A stretch of 8,828 nucleotides of DNA from an uncultured bacterium (GTDB lineage: Bacteria; Patescibacteriota; Minisyncoccia; UBA6257; Colwellbacteraceae). Below are positions 1-5,632 of the stretch, one piece after another. The translations under genes were made by a program, and so were the position numbers. The DNA lies in contig CAJVWL010000013.1 in the NCBI GenBank assembly GCA_913009745.1, positions 1 through 8,828 on the forward strand. Direction: 5' to 3'. How positions within the stretch are numbered: position 1 is the first letter of the stretch; each line of letters opens with the position of its first letter. A model generated the notes under the pieces. The model did no database searches and was not told where the DNA came from. It was given only the letters and a program-made list of their open reading frames with translations.

Positions 1-307
1 CCTTACGATCTCTTTCTAATCAAAAAGCCCGCTTGTGAGCGAGGCAAAGCGGGGTTGAAAGTAAAAAAATATTAACCATCCACAACGTTCAGTTTCGCCT
101 CAACAATTCCCGGTTAATCATTCCTAAGACAAACGGGATAACAAAACCCACCAATAATTGAGTATAACAAATTACTGATTGACAACCCTCTGGTGATAAC
201 GCCCTACAACAGCATATCCACGCTTTCATTATATACAACGCATATAATACTGATTGGGTTACATCCGCATTACGCCGTCATATTATTGTACTTGGTTAAG
301 ATGTTTG
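1..307. other. gene-poor contig start, 3' flank of the HTH gene
   Basis: I see no convincing gene in this stretch. On the minus strand there is one 46-codon open frame (229 down to 89, ATG to TGA) with three consecutive cysteines near the start and a hydrophobic stretch later (residues about 25-38). It has no ribosome binding site and no family resemblance that I recognise, so I do not call it. The only structured element is the hairpin at 22-53, listed separately as a probable leftward terminator. The region is AT-rich and lies downstream of the minus-strand HTH gene, so it is probably its 3' untranslated region. Confidence 0.5.
22..53 (-). terminator. probable Rho-independent terminator, leftward
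   Basis: Read on the minus strand, CCCGCTT (53-47) pairs perfectly with AAGCGGG (34-28) across a 12-nt loop, and the stem is followed by CTTTTTG (27-21). A 7-bp GC-rich stem followed by a T run fits an intrinsic terminator for leftward transcription. It would end the transcript of the HTH gene at 308-1135, leaving a 3' tail of about 250 nt. The other strand has no T run after the hairpin, so the signal is one-directional. The loop is rather long for a strong terminator. Confidence 0.5.
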
Positions 308-1135
308 CTATATCGCGCCTGAAACAAATACCTCTTGCGCTGACTCCACGGTTTCTTTAGTTGACTCTACCGTCTCTTGCGCCGATTCTGTGCCGGTCTG
401 GCCTTGGGGGGCGTCGGATAGCTCGCTAAGCTCATTATTTGCCGTTCTGCCGCCTTCTTTTCCCATATTTCGGCTATTGTCTGCGTTTACCTCATTATTA
501 GAGCTTTTTGCGGTATCAAGGGGTTTTACTGCGGATGACTGCCCTTTAATAACAACCCTTGTGCCAAATCTCTCTATTTTTCCCATATCAAGCAGTATTT
601 GTATGTCGTTGCGCAATGTGCGCTGACTTATGTGCGGAAACTTCTCGGAAAGCTCTTTTGTTTGGCGGCCATTCGGAAATTTCCGAATTAATTGCAAAAT
701 TTCCGTTTGCCGTTTTTTTCGGCGATCCGGCAACTTTTTTTCCATTTCTTCATGCTGTTTGCCGCCTTTTTCGCCAAATATACTCTCAATATTTGATATT
801 TTGCCGGAATGCGGAAATTTGGCAATTTCGGCAGTTTTGCCAAAAACCAACTTCCGGAAGATTGCCAATTCTCGGCAAAGAACTTCCATATTTACCCTGT
901 TCATTTCACCGACAACTTCGGCAAGTCTTACCAGCCGTTCAAGGGAGTTTGCCGCTTCAACGTCAACATCTTTAACGAGGTCAACGGAAACACTCTCAAG
1001 CTCCGTTTTTAGTTTTCTGTTCCGCACAAGACGCGCAACGCGGAAAACGGCATGCGCGATATCTCGCGAAAGCGACGTTATTTGGCGATTGCTGTAATGA
1101 TTGCGGTTGTTGGATATATTGCGCTCTAAAGACAT
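308..1135 (-). CDS. DeoR-type winged-helix protein with N-terminal helical domain
   Basis: A 275-residue protein. Residues 138-198 read as a DeoR-like winged helix-turn-helix: basic RRKKR, a first helix (TEILQLIRKF), a second helix (TKELSEKFP), a recognition helix (SQRTLRNDIQILLDMG) and a wing (KIERFGTRVVIKG). Residues 15-97 are rich in charged and hydrophobic residues in helical spacing and look like a helical bundle; a relation to the S23/Avd-like four-helix bundle family is possible but unproven. The C-terminus (about 200-275) is low-complexity and polar, with three imperfect ESAQETV-like repeats. The tripeptide KFP occurs three times (106, 152, 165). The classical DeoR sugar-phosphate sensor domain is absent, so the ligand, if any, is unknown. 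It is most likely a DNA-binding regulator. There is no Shine-Dalgarno; the ATG lies 7 nt after a good -10 box, which supports this start and a leaderless mRNA. The gene is divergent from gpmI. Long frames on the opposite strand lack any recognisable domain. Confidence 0.75.
   Translation of the reverse strand: MSLERNISNNRNHYSNRQITSLSRDIAHAVFRVARLVRNRKLKTELESVSVDLVKDVDVEAANSLERLVRLAEVVGEMNRVNMEVLCRELAIFRKLVFGKTAEIAKFPHSGKISNIESIFGEKGGKQHEEMEKKLPDRRKKRQTEILQLIRKFPNGRQTKELSEKFPHISQRTLRNDIQILLDMGKIERFGTRVVIKGQSSAVKPLDTAKSSNNEVNADNSRNMGKEGGRTANNELSELSDAPQGQTGTESAQETVESTKETVESAQEVFVSGAI
329..388 (-). repeat. three imperfect 21-bp tandem repeats coding ESAQETV-like heptads
   Basis: Near the 3' end of the HTH gene three consecutive 18-21-bp units encode ESAQETV (388-368), ESTKETV (367-347) and ESAQEV (346-329). 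The DNA copies are diverged, so the repeat is old or kept at protein level. The tail is acidic, polar and probably disordered. Confidence 0.7.
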
Positions 1136-1142
1136 GGAGAAA

Positions 1143-1178
1143 AGAATAGCAATGTCCCTATGTTTCTGTCAAGGATAT
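1143..1178 (-). promoter_or_regulatory. sigma70-type promoter for the HTH gene
   Basis: On the minus strand a perfect -35 TTGACA (1172-1167) is followed after 18 bp by TATTCT (1148-1143), preceded by TGC, an extended -10. The predicted transcription start is at about 1136, one base before the ATG at 1135. The mRNA would therefore be leaderless or nearly so, which agrees with the absence of a Shine-Dalgarno sequence (the bases before ATG are TTTTCTCC). Confidence 0.7.
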
Positions 1179-1192
1179 GGAGTATATGAAAC

Positions 1193-1254
1193 CGGCTAAA
1201 TCGTCAAAATAAACGGCTAAAACGTATTGTTTTCTACGTTTTAGCCGTTTATTT
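1193..1254. repeat. 20-bp perfect inverted repeat plus extra direct copy of its core
   Basis: The arms 1207-1226 and 1235-1254 are perfect reverse complements (20 bp) around an 8-nt loop, TTGTTTTC. The core 12-mer CGGCTAAAACGT (1214-1225, inverted at 1236-1247) recurs once more with one mismatch as CGGCTAAATCGT at 1193-1204, exactly 21 bp (two helical turns) from the second copy. The stem ends in AAATAAA/TTTATTT, so it could act as a bidirectional terminator. The spaced extra copy, and its place upstream of the HTH promoter, make an operator cluster, perhaps for the neighbouring regulator, equally possible. A short mobile palindromic element is a third reading. Confidence 0.65.
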
Positions 1255-1394
1255 CCCGTCACCGTTTCCACCTTAACAGATTATACAAACATTATGACTG
1301 TTGTCGGAATATTTATATTACGATGTATGGATATATTAAAAAATGGTTGCGTATTTTAAGAACGATTTTTTCATGTCTTACGACTCTTATAAAA
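1255..1394. other. remaining part of the divergent intergenic region
   Basis: AT-rich sequence between the large inverted repeat and the gpmI-proximal hairpins. The only plus-strand open frame begins at 1294 and has 21 codons with no family resemblance. TATAAA at 1388-1393 could be a -10 box for a transcript starting near 1400, but no -35 element matches well. I see nothing else here. Confidence 0.4.
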
Positions 1395-1437
1395 TTTCAC
1401 TTCGTGAAAATTAGCGACATCGCAAGTCGCTAATTTT
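1395..1437 (+). other. two overlapping hairpins upstream of gpmI
   Basis: Hairpin A: TTTCAC (1395-1400), loop TTC, GTGAAA (1404-1409). Hairpin B: AAAATTAGCGAC (1407-1418), 7-nt loop, GTCGCTAATTTT (1426-1437), a perfect 12-bp stem followed by ATT. The right arm of A and the left arm of B share 1407-1409, so both cannot form completely. Hairpin B has the A-tract/core/T-tract shape of a bidirectional terminator. If transcription starts upstream (TATAAA at 1388-1393), the pair would lie in a gpmI leader. If gpmI starts at its own ATG, they instead block read-through into it. Confidence 0.5.
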
Positions 1438-1479
1438 ATTCATTCTGAGATGCCCGGAACATTACAAGCAAAGAATATG

Positions 1480-1488
1480 TGATAAAAT
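1480..1488 (+). promoter_or_regulatory. extended -10 element at the gpmI start
   Basis: TGA followed by TAAAAT (1483-1488) is an extended -10 element with five of six consensus bases. The expected start point, seven bases on, is 1495, the A of the gpmI ATG. No -35 match is visible, which is tolerated in extended -10 promoters. There is no Shine-Dalgarno before the ATG (bases TTGGGAC), so a leaderless gpmI mRNA is the simplest reading. Confidence 0.5.
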
Positions 1489-1494
1489 TGGGAC

Positions 1495-3042
1495 ATGAGG
1501 AAACGAACTCTTGTAATGGTAATTTTGGATGGATGGGGTGTTGGCCAACCGAATTCATCAAATCCAATATTTACGGCAAAGCCGCCAACGATTGAATACA
1601 TTAAACACAACTATCCGGCAGGGACTTTTCAAGCATCGGGAATTGCCGTAGGGCTTCCGTGGGGAGAAAATGGAGATTCGGAAGTCGGACACCTTACGCT
1701 CGGCGCAGGCAAAGTCCTTTACCAGCACCTACCGAGGATAAGCCTGGAAATTAGAAATCAAACTTTTTTCAAAAACAAACCCCTGCTGGACGCGTTTGCT
1801 CACGCAAAACAGAATAACAGCAGTGTTAACTTTGTCGGACTCATAGGAGAGGGAAATATACACTCTTCGTTTGAACATCTAAAAGCGCTTATTCACCTCG
1901 CAAAAGAACAGAATGTCTCAAATATTAATTTTCATCTTTTCACCGACGGAGTTGACGGCCCTCCAAAAAGCGCGATGAGATTTATAGAACAACTCCCGCA
2001 GGAGAGAATCGCGAGCATATCCGGACGATACTTCGCGATGGACCGCGACCTGCACTGGGAGAAAACAGAAGATGTATATAATGTAATGACGGGAATTGGA
2101 CCTTCTCGAAACGCGTCGGGAAATCCCGATATCCAAGAGTTTTTAAATAAGTTCTATAAACTAAAACTCACCGATGAATTTATAGAGCCAACTCTCATTA
2201 GGCAGGAGTTAGCCGTTGGCGAGAATGACAGCATTATCTTCTTTAACTTCAGGGAAGACAGTATGAGGCAAATCACGGAAATGTTTATTAACCCGAATGC
2301 GGGTAAAGAACACCAAATTCCAAAAAACCTGTATATCACAACATTTACGCAATATAGCAAGGAGTTTAACCTTCCCGTCGCCTTCCCGTCCGAAGTTGTC
2401 ACTCATCCGCTTGGAAGAGTTCTCTCGGATGCCGGAAAAGTACAGCTTAGAATCGCGGAAACATTAAGATACGCCCATGTTACATATTTTTTTAACGGCT
2501 TTAGAGAGGAGCCGTTTGAAAATGAATACCGCGTAATTATTCCATCAAGAAATGACGTACACCCCGATGAACACCCGCAAATGGTTGCACGGCAAGTTAC
2601 AACCCGCGCATTATCTGCGATAAACGAAGGTATATACGACTTTGTTCTTATAAATTACGCAAACACCGACGTCATCGGACATACAGGAAACATAGACGCG
2701 GCAACAGAGGCGATTAAGTTCGTTGACGCGCAAATAAAAATCCTGATGGACGCGATACTGGTGAATAATGGCATCCTTGTAATAACGTCCGACCATGGAA
2801 ACGTTGAACTGATGATAAATCCGCAAACCGGAATAAGAGAAACGACCCACAACCGCAACCCGGTCCCGCTGTATGTGGTCACGCGAGGATACGAAAGGGT
2901 AAAAAATGATACGGCGGTAAGAGAGATTGAGCGTATTAATACGGGAGTTCTCTCAGACATTGCACCGATAATCCTTAACCTTATGGGAATCCCAAAACCG
3001 AAAGAGATGACCGGAATTAATTTGCTTCAATCACTTATGTAG
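1495..3042 (+). CDS. gpmI: 2,3-bisphosphoglycerate-independent phosphoglycerate mutase
   Basis: Interconverts 3- and 2-phosphoglycerate in glycolysis/gluconeogenesis, using two Mn ions and a phosphoserine intermediate; cytosolic. At 515 residues it has the usual family length. Alkaline-phosphatase-fold residues seen: D12 (LDGWG), nucleophile S62 in GDSEVGH, H123, D154, D392 and H396 (NTDVIGH), D433-H434 (TSDHGN) and H452 (ETTHNRNP). All metal ligands and the nucleophile are present. The phosphatase core is split by the transferase domain (about 75-300), as in the family. Substrate-pocket positions differ: the usual DGRD is DGVD (V153), the second Arg of NFRxDR is S256, and the pocket Lys is R325. 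R178, R184 and R253 are kept. It starts at the extended -10 described above and is followed after 14 bp by the holin-like gene, so it is probably the head of an operon. Confidence 0.95.
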   Translation: MRKRTLVMVILDGWGVGQPNSSNPIFTAKPPTIEYIKHNYPAGTFQASGIAVGLPWGENGDSEVGHLTLGAGKVLYQHLPRISLEIRNQTFFKNKPLLDAFAHAKQNNSSVNFVGLIGEGNIHSSFEHLKALIHLAKEQNVSNINFHLFTDGVDGPPKSAMRFIEQLPQERIASISGRYFAMDRDLHWEKTEDVYNVMTGIGPSRNASGNPDIQEFLNKFYKLKLTDEFIEPTLIRQELAVGENDSIIFFNFREDSMRQITEMFINPNAGKEHQIPKNLYITTFTQYSKEFNLPVAFPSEVVTHPLGRVLSDAGKVQLRIAETLRYAHVTYFFNGFREEPFENEYRVIIPSRNDVHPDEHPQMVARQVTTRALSAINEGIYDFVLINYANTDVIGHTGNIDAATEAIKFVDAQIKILMDAILVNNGILVITSDHGNVELMINPQTGIRETTHNRNPVPLYVVTRGYERVKNDTAVREIERINTGVLSDIAPIILNLMGIPKPKEMTGINLLQSLM

Positions 3043-3056
3043 GTAATATATAAAGT

Positions 3057-3413
3057 ATGGGAATTATTAAAAAACTTTCGCTGATGTTTGTCGCAAATGG
3101 CGTCGGGCTTTATCTCGCAACAGCTTTTGTTCCGGGTGTAACGATACCGTTGGCGCTTGTTCAATTTGCAACCGTAACATTTATCCTTACGGTTATTAAT
3201 TTCTTTATCAGGCCGATAATAAAGATTGCCTTTATGCCTATAATGATTTTGACACTCGGGCTCGGCAGTATTTTAATAAATGCGTTAGTCCTATATATAT
3301 TTGATTTTCTCGTTCCCTCTGTTACAATCCATGGGCTTGTGGCGCTTGCCATTACAACGCTTATTGTAAGTTCTATTAATTTAGTGATACGCTTCTCTGC
3401 GAAGATAATTTAA
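3057..3413 (+). CDS. phage holin family (superfamily IV) small membrane protein
   Basis: A 118-residue, very hydrophobic protein with about four membrane segments (roughly 6-24, 33-51, 58-80 and 93-113). The central pattern, N48 and RP at 52-53 followed by LTLGL (65-69) and NA (75-76), matches the family annotated as mycobacterial phage holin superfamily IV / Phage_holin_4_2. In most bacteria such proteins are chromosomal and are not lysis proteins; their function is not established. It sits 14 bp after gpmI and 12 bp before secG on the same strand, so it is probably co-transcribed and acts in the cytoplasmic membrane. An AGGT lies 14 bp upstream of the ATG, too far to be a convincing Shine-Dalgarno. 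No phage genes are nearby. Confidence 0.85.
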   Translation: MGIIKKLSLMFVANGVGLYLATAFVPGVTIPLALVQFATVTFILTVINFFIRPIIKIAFMPIMILTLGLGSILINALVLYIFDFLVPSVTIHGLVALAITTLIVSSINLVIRFSAKII

Positions 3414-3425
3414 ACTTTAAACAGC

Positions 3426-3641
3426 ATGTCTATAATATTATTAGGTCAGGTCATAACCGCGTTAGTGGTAATCGTTCTCATCCTCCTGCAGGACAGGTCT
3501 TCGGACGCGGGCGGGCTTTTTGGAGGCGGAGGAGGCGGAGTTTACCAAACAAGACGCGGACTGGAAAAAATCATATTCATATCAACGATTACATTTGTCG
3601 GACTCTTCACTATTTTCTCTATTCTCAATCTTTTACTATAA
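3426..3641 (+). CDS. secG: preprotein translocase subunit SecG
   Basis: SecG is the small auxiliary subunit of the SecYEG channel and assists SecA-driven protein export across the cytoplasmic membrane. The 71-residue protein has the family layout: TM1 (about 4-21) ending in LILLQDR, a glycine-rich loop (GGLFGGGGGG, 29-38), the conserved TRRGLEK (42-48), and TM2 (about 49-70). Length is typical of short SecGs. It is preceded by 12 bp after the holin-like gene and followed by 39 bp before the substrate-binding protein gene. No Shine-Dalgarno is visible before its ATG. Confidence 0.95.
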   Translation: MSIILLGQVITALVVIVLILLQDRSSDAGGLFGGGGGGVYQTRRGLEKIIFISTITFVGLFTIFSILNLLL

Positions 3642-3680
3642 ACTGTCAGGCGCCTTATAGGACCGGACTTCATCGGTAGA

Positions 3681-5285
3681 ATGATAAATCAATTTATAAA
3701 ACGGACATTGTTATTTAGATTGCTAAAGGCGCTCTCAAAAAGAGAGCGGTTTGCAATGTTTCTCGCGATTACGGTCTTTATTGCATCCGGTGTTACCTAC
3801 GGGGTGCTTCTCGTCAACGCACGCACATATCAATCCCCCGCGCGCGGTGGCGAGTTTACCGAAGGCGTAGTTGGACAGCCGGTATTCATAAACCCGATTA
3901 TCCCGACAACGGATGTGGATAGGGATATCGCAAGTATAGTTTTTTCCAGCGTCAAACAGGTGGCGGACAGCATAAAAAGATCCGATGACGGTAAAACGTG
4001 GGATGTTAGGTTAAAGGAAAATGTTTTCTGGCATGACGGCGAGAAACTCACCGCAGATGACATCATATTTACGCTAAACACCGTGCAGGACCCGGAAAGC
4101 CACTCACCGCTCTACGCAAGCTTTCAGGGAGTCTCCGCAGAACGCGTAAGCGAGCTGGAGGTACGGTTCGTTCTTCAAAACGGCTATGCGTTTTTTGCCA
4201 ACGACCACCTTAAAAACTTACGGATAATACCAAAGCATATCTTTAACGACATTCCAATACAAAATATAAAGCTATCAAGCTATGGCCTAAAGCCAATCGG
4301 TTCCGGACCATATAAAGTGGACTCGTTCAGCAAGGGAAGTGACGGAATTATCACAAGCTTTAAGCTCATATCCAATAAAAACTATTTTGACGGCGCTCCA
4401 AACATAAAAACCCTCACATTTAACTTCTATAAAAACAACAAGGACCTGATAAAAGCATATAACTCCGGACAGATTGACGCGTTCGGACTTAGCACCGCAG
4501 AACCGCTTACGGAAAACAACGTTCGCGTGAGAAATAAAACTTATTATCTAAACTCCCCGCGCTACTACGCGGCCTTCATAAATCAAAGCCTCGCGCCGGA
4601 AGAGCTACAAGACGTTGATGTGCGAAGAGCGCTAAGCGGAACCGTAAACCGCAAAAGAATTATAGGTGAAGTGTTTGACTCAAAGGCGACGGCGCTGTAC
4701 GGACCAACAATTAAAAGCTCTCCAATAAAAGACTTCAATACGGACCTTATAAACGGTCTCGAGCTTAACCTAACCGTTCCGGATGAAACATTCCTTGTTA
4801 AAACGGCAGATATTATGAAAGAGAACTGGGAGTCATACGGCGCGAAAGTAAATGTGCTCGTTCTGCCAATAAGAACAATACAGGAAGAGGTTTTGAAAAA
4901 TAGTGATTATGAAATATTGCTATTCGGGAACATCACAAAAGAAAATCAAGACCTTTTCGCGTTTTGGCATTCATCCAGAAGATTCTATCCCGACCAAAAT
5001 CTATCTTTGTACCAAAACAAGAAGCTTGACACTCTTCTGGAGAGCTACAGAAAAACATTCAACACGGATGAGCGAGTAGCTACGCTTCAAAAAATTAGCG
5101 ACATAATCGCGAACAATGTGCCGGCAATATTCCTATATTCCCCTCAATACGTATATGTAACAACTCCGCGTCTTGGCGGATTTGACGAGACCGTCATTAT
5201 AAACACCGCCGACAACCGTTTTAATGATATTGGAAAATGGTTTGTAAACACAAAACGCGTCTTTGGCAGTCCGCCGGAGAAATGA
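3681..5285 (+). CDS. membrane-anchored family 5 (peptide/solute) substrate-binding protein
   Basis: A 534-residue extracellular binding protein of the SBP_bac_5 (DppA/OppA-like) family, which captures peptides or other solutes for ABC importers. Evidence: the early INPI motif (70-73), the conserved block WHDGEKLTADDIIFTL (117-132), a GSGPYKV block, and lobe-crossing patterns through to the C-terminus. The N-terminus has a basic cytosolic stretch (to about 23) and one hydrophobic segment (about 24-46). No cysteine follows it, so there is no lipobox and the protein is probably tethered by an uncleaved helix. No permease or ATPase gene accompanies it here, so its partner is elsewhere or its role is not classical import. 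It lies 39 bp after secG and is probably in the same operon. Ends with TGA, which argues for the standard code. Ligand unknown. Confidence 0.88.
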   Translation: MINQFIKRTLLFRLLKALSKRERFAMFLAITVFIASGVTYGVLLVNARTYQSPARGGEFTEGVVGQPVFINPIIPTTDVDRDIASIVFSSVKQVADSIKRSDDGKTWDVRLKENVFWHDGEKLTADDIIFTLNTVQDPESHSPLYASFQGVSAERVSELEVRFVLQNGYAFFANDHLKNLRIIPKHIFNDIPIQNIKLSSYGLKPIGSGPYKVDSFSKGSDGIITSFKLISNKNYFDGAPNIKTLTFNFYKNNKDLIKAYNSGQIDAFGLSTAEPLTENNVRVRNKTYYLNSPRYYAAFINQSLAPEELQDVDVRRALSGTVNRKRIIGEVFDSKATALYGPTIKSSPIKDFNTDLINGLELNLTVPDETFLVKTADIMKENWESYGAKVNVLVLPIRTIQEEVLKNSDYEILLFGNITKENQDLFAFWHSSRRFYPDQNLSLYQNKKLDTLLESYRKTFNTDERVATLQKISDIIANNVPAIFLYSPQYVYVTTPRLGGFDETVIINTADNRFNDIGKWFVNTKRVFGSPPEK

Positions 5286-5299
5286 ATTGGATGTCCGAA

Positions 5300-5328
5300 T
5301 TGACACAAATATGCCAATTACATATAAT
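5300..5328 (+). promoter_or_regulatory. perfect-consensus sigma70 promoter for tRNA-Leu
   Basis: TTGACA (5300-5305), a 17-bp spacer, then TATAAT (5323-5328): exact consensus at both elements with ideal spacing. The predicted start point is about 5335, leaving a leader of about 48 nt before the tRNA. No obvious terminator (stem plus T run) follows the tRNA, so transcription may continue through the folded segment into the RNase J gene. Confidence 0.85.
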
Positions 5329-5359
5329 ATCAATGAATAGAAGTTCTTATATTTTTTAA

Positions 5360-5382
5360 TTGGCTTATAAACCTTGAGCCAA
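5360..5382 (+). other. leader hairpin abutting the tRNA 5' end
   Basis: TTGGCTT (5360-5366) pairs with GAGCCAA (5376-5382), seven pairs including one T-G, and the 3' arm ends exactly one base before the tRNA's first nucleotide. Such a helix could stack on the acceptor stem at the RNase P cleavage site, but this is inference. Confidence 0.4.
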
Positions 5383-5466
5383 GCCCAGGTGGTGAAATTG
5401 GTAAACACGCTAGCCTCAGAAGTTAGTTCCCGCAAGGGATTGGGAGTTCAAATCTCCCCCTGGGCA
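5383..5466 (+). tRNA. tRNA-Leu (anticodon CAG)
   Basis: A class II cloverleaf can be drawn in full. Acceptor GCCCAGG (5383-5389) pairs with CCTGGGC (5459-5465), with discriminator A5466. The anticodon stem CTAGC (5410-5414)/GTTAG (5422-5426) encloses the loop CTCAGAA, with anticodon CAG at 5417-5419, which reads CUG. The long variable arm TCCC-GCAA-GGGA spans 5428-5439. The T arm GGGAG (5442-5446), loop TTCAAAT, and CTCCC (5454-5458) complete it. The 3' CCA is not encoded (bases after the discriminator are CAC) and must be added by CCA-adding enzyme. The long variable arm and A73 agree with leucine identity. Confidence 0.97.
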
Positions 5467-5518
5467 CACTAAAAAACATTATAAAAAAGTCGTAATCAAA
5501 AAAATAAATAGAGTTAAC

Positions 5519-5617
5519 AGAGAAGATTCCAACACGAGACACTCTGCCGTTTGCGCGCAAGCGGCAGAGTCATGGGCCCCAAAACGGCAAGCCCGCAAAT
5601 ATGCGTTGGAATGCTCT
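5519..5617 (+). ncRNA. candidate structured RNA or RNase J leader, family unknown
   Basis: A closing helix P1 is formed by ATTCCAAC (5526-5533) with GTTGGAAT (5605-5612), extended by AGAG (5519-5522) with CTCT (5614-5617). Inside lie P2, a 13-bp hairpin ACTCTGCCGTTTG (5541-5553), loop CGCG, and its partner at 5558-5570; P3, GGGC (5574-5577) with GCCC (5591-5594); and a short P4, CGCA (5594-5597) with TGCG (5602-5605), which partly competes with P1 and P3. TGCCGT in P2 (5545-5550) can alternatively pair with ACGGCA (5584-5589), so two exclusive folds exist. P2 has no T run after it, so it is not a standard terminator. The segment ends 15 nt before the RNase J start codon. I recognise no riboswitch, SRP RNA or ribozyme core in it. 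Confidence 0.5.
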
Positions 5618-5632
5618 TAATGCAAATAAATA

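Noticed and set aside
89..229. Minus-strand 46-codon frame with CCC near the N-terminus and a hydrophobic stretch
   Set aside because: It is short, with no ribosome site, no fitting -10 box and no recognisable family. Chance occurrence is likely; conservation in relatives would change this.
390..1097. Several plus-strand open frames of 67-155 codons over the HTH gene
   Set aside because: They are antisense to a minus-strand gene with a clear winged-helix domain and a consensus promoter. They show no domain, no start signal, and serine/phenylalanine-rich shadow composition.
1294..1359. 21-codon plus-strand frame in the divergent intergenic region
   Set aside because: Too short and lacking any start signal or similarity; it is AT-rich and expected by chance.
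3057..3413. Holin-like gene as evidence of a prophage
   Set aside because: No endolysin, integrase, capsid or other phage gene is present; the neighbours are housekeeping genes.
5541..5570. 13-bp hairpin considered as the terminator of tRNA-Leu
   Set aside because: It is followed by CATGGGCCCC, with no T run, and it nests inside a longer closing helix. It fits part of a larger fold better than an intrinsic terminator.
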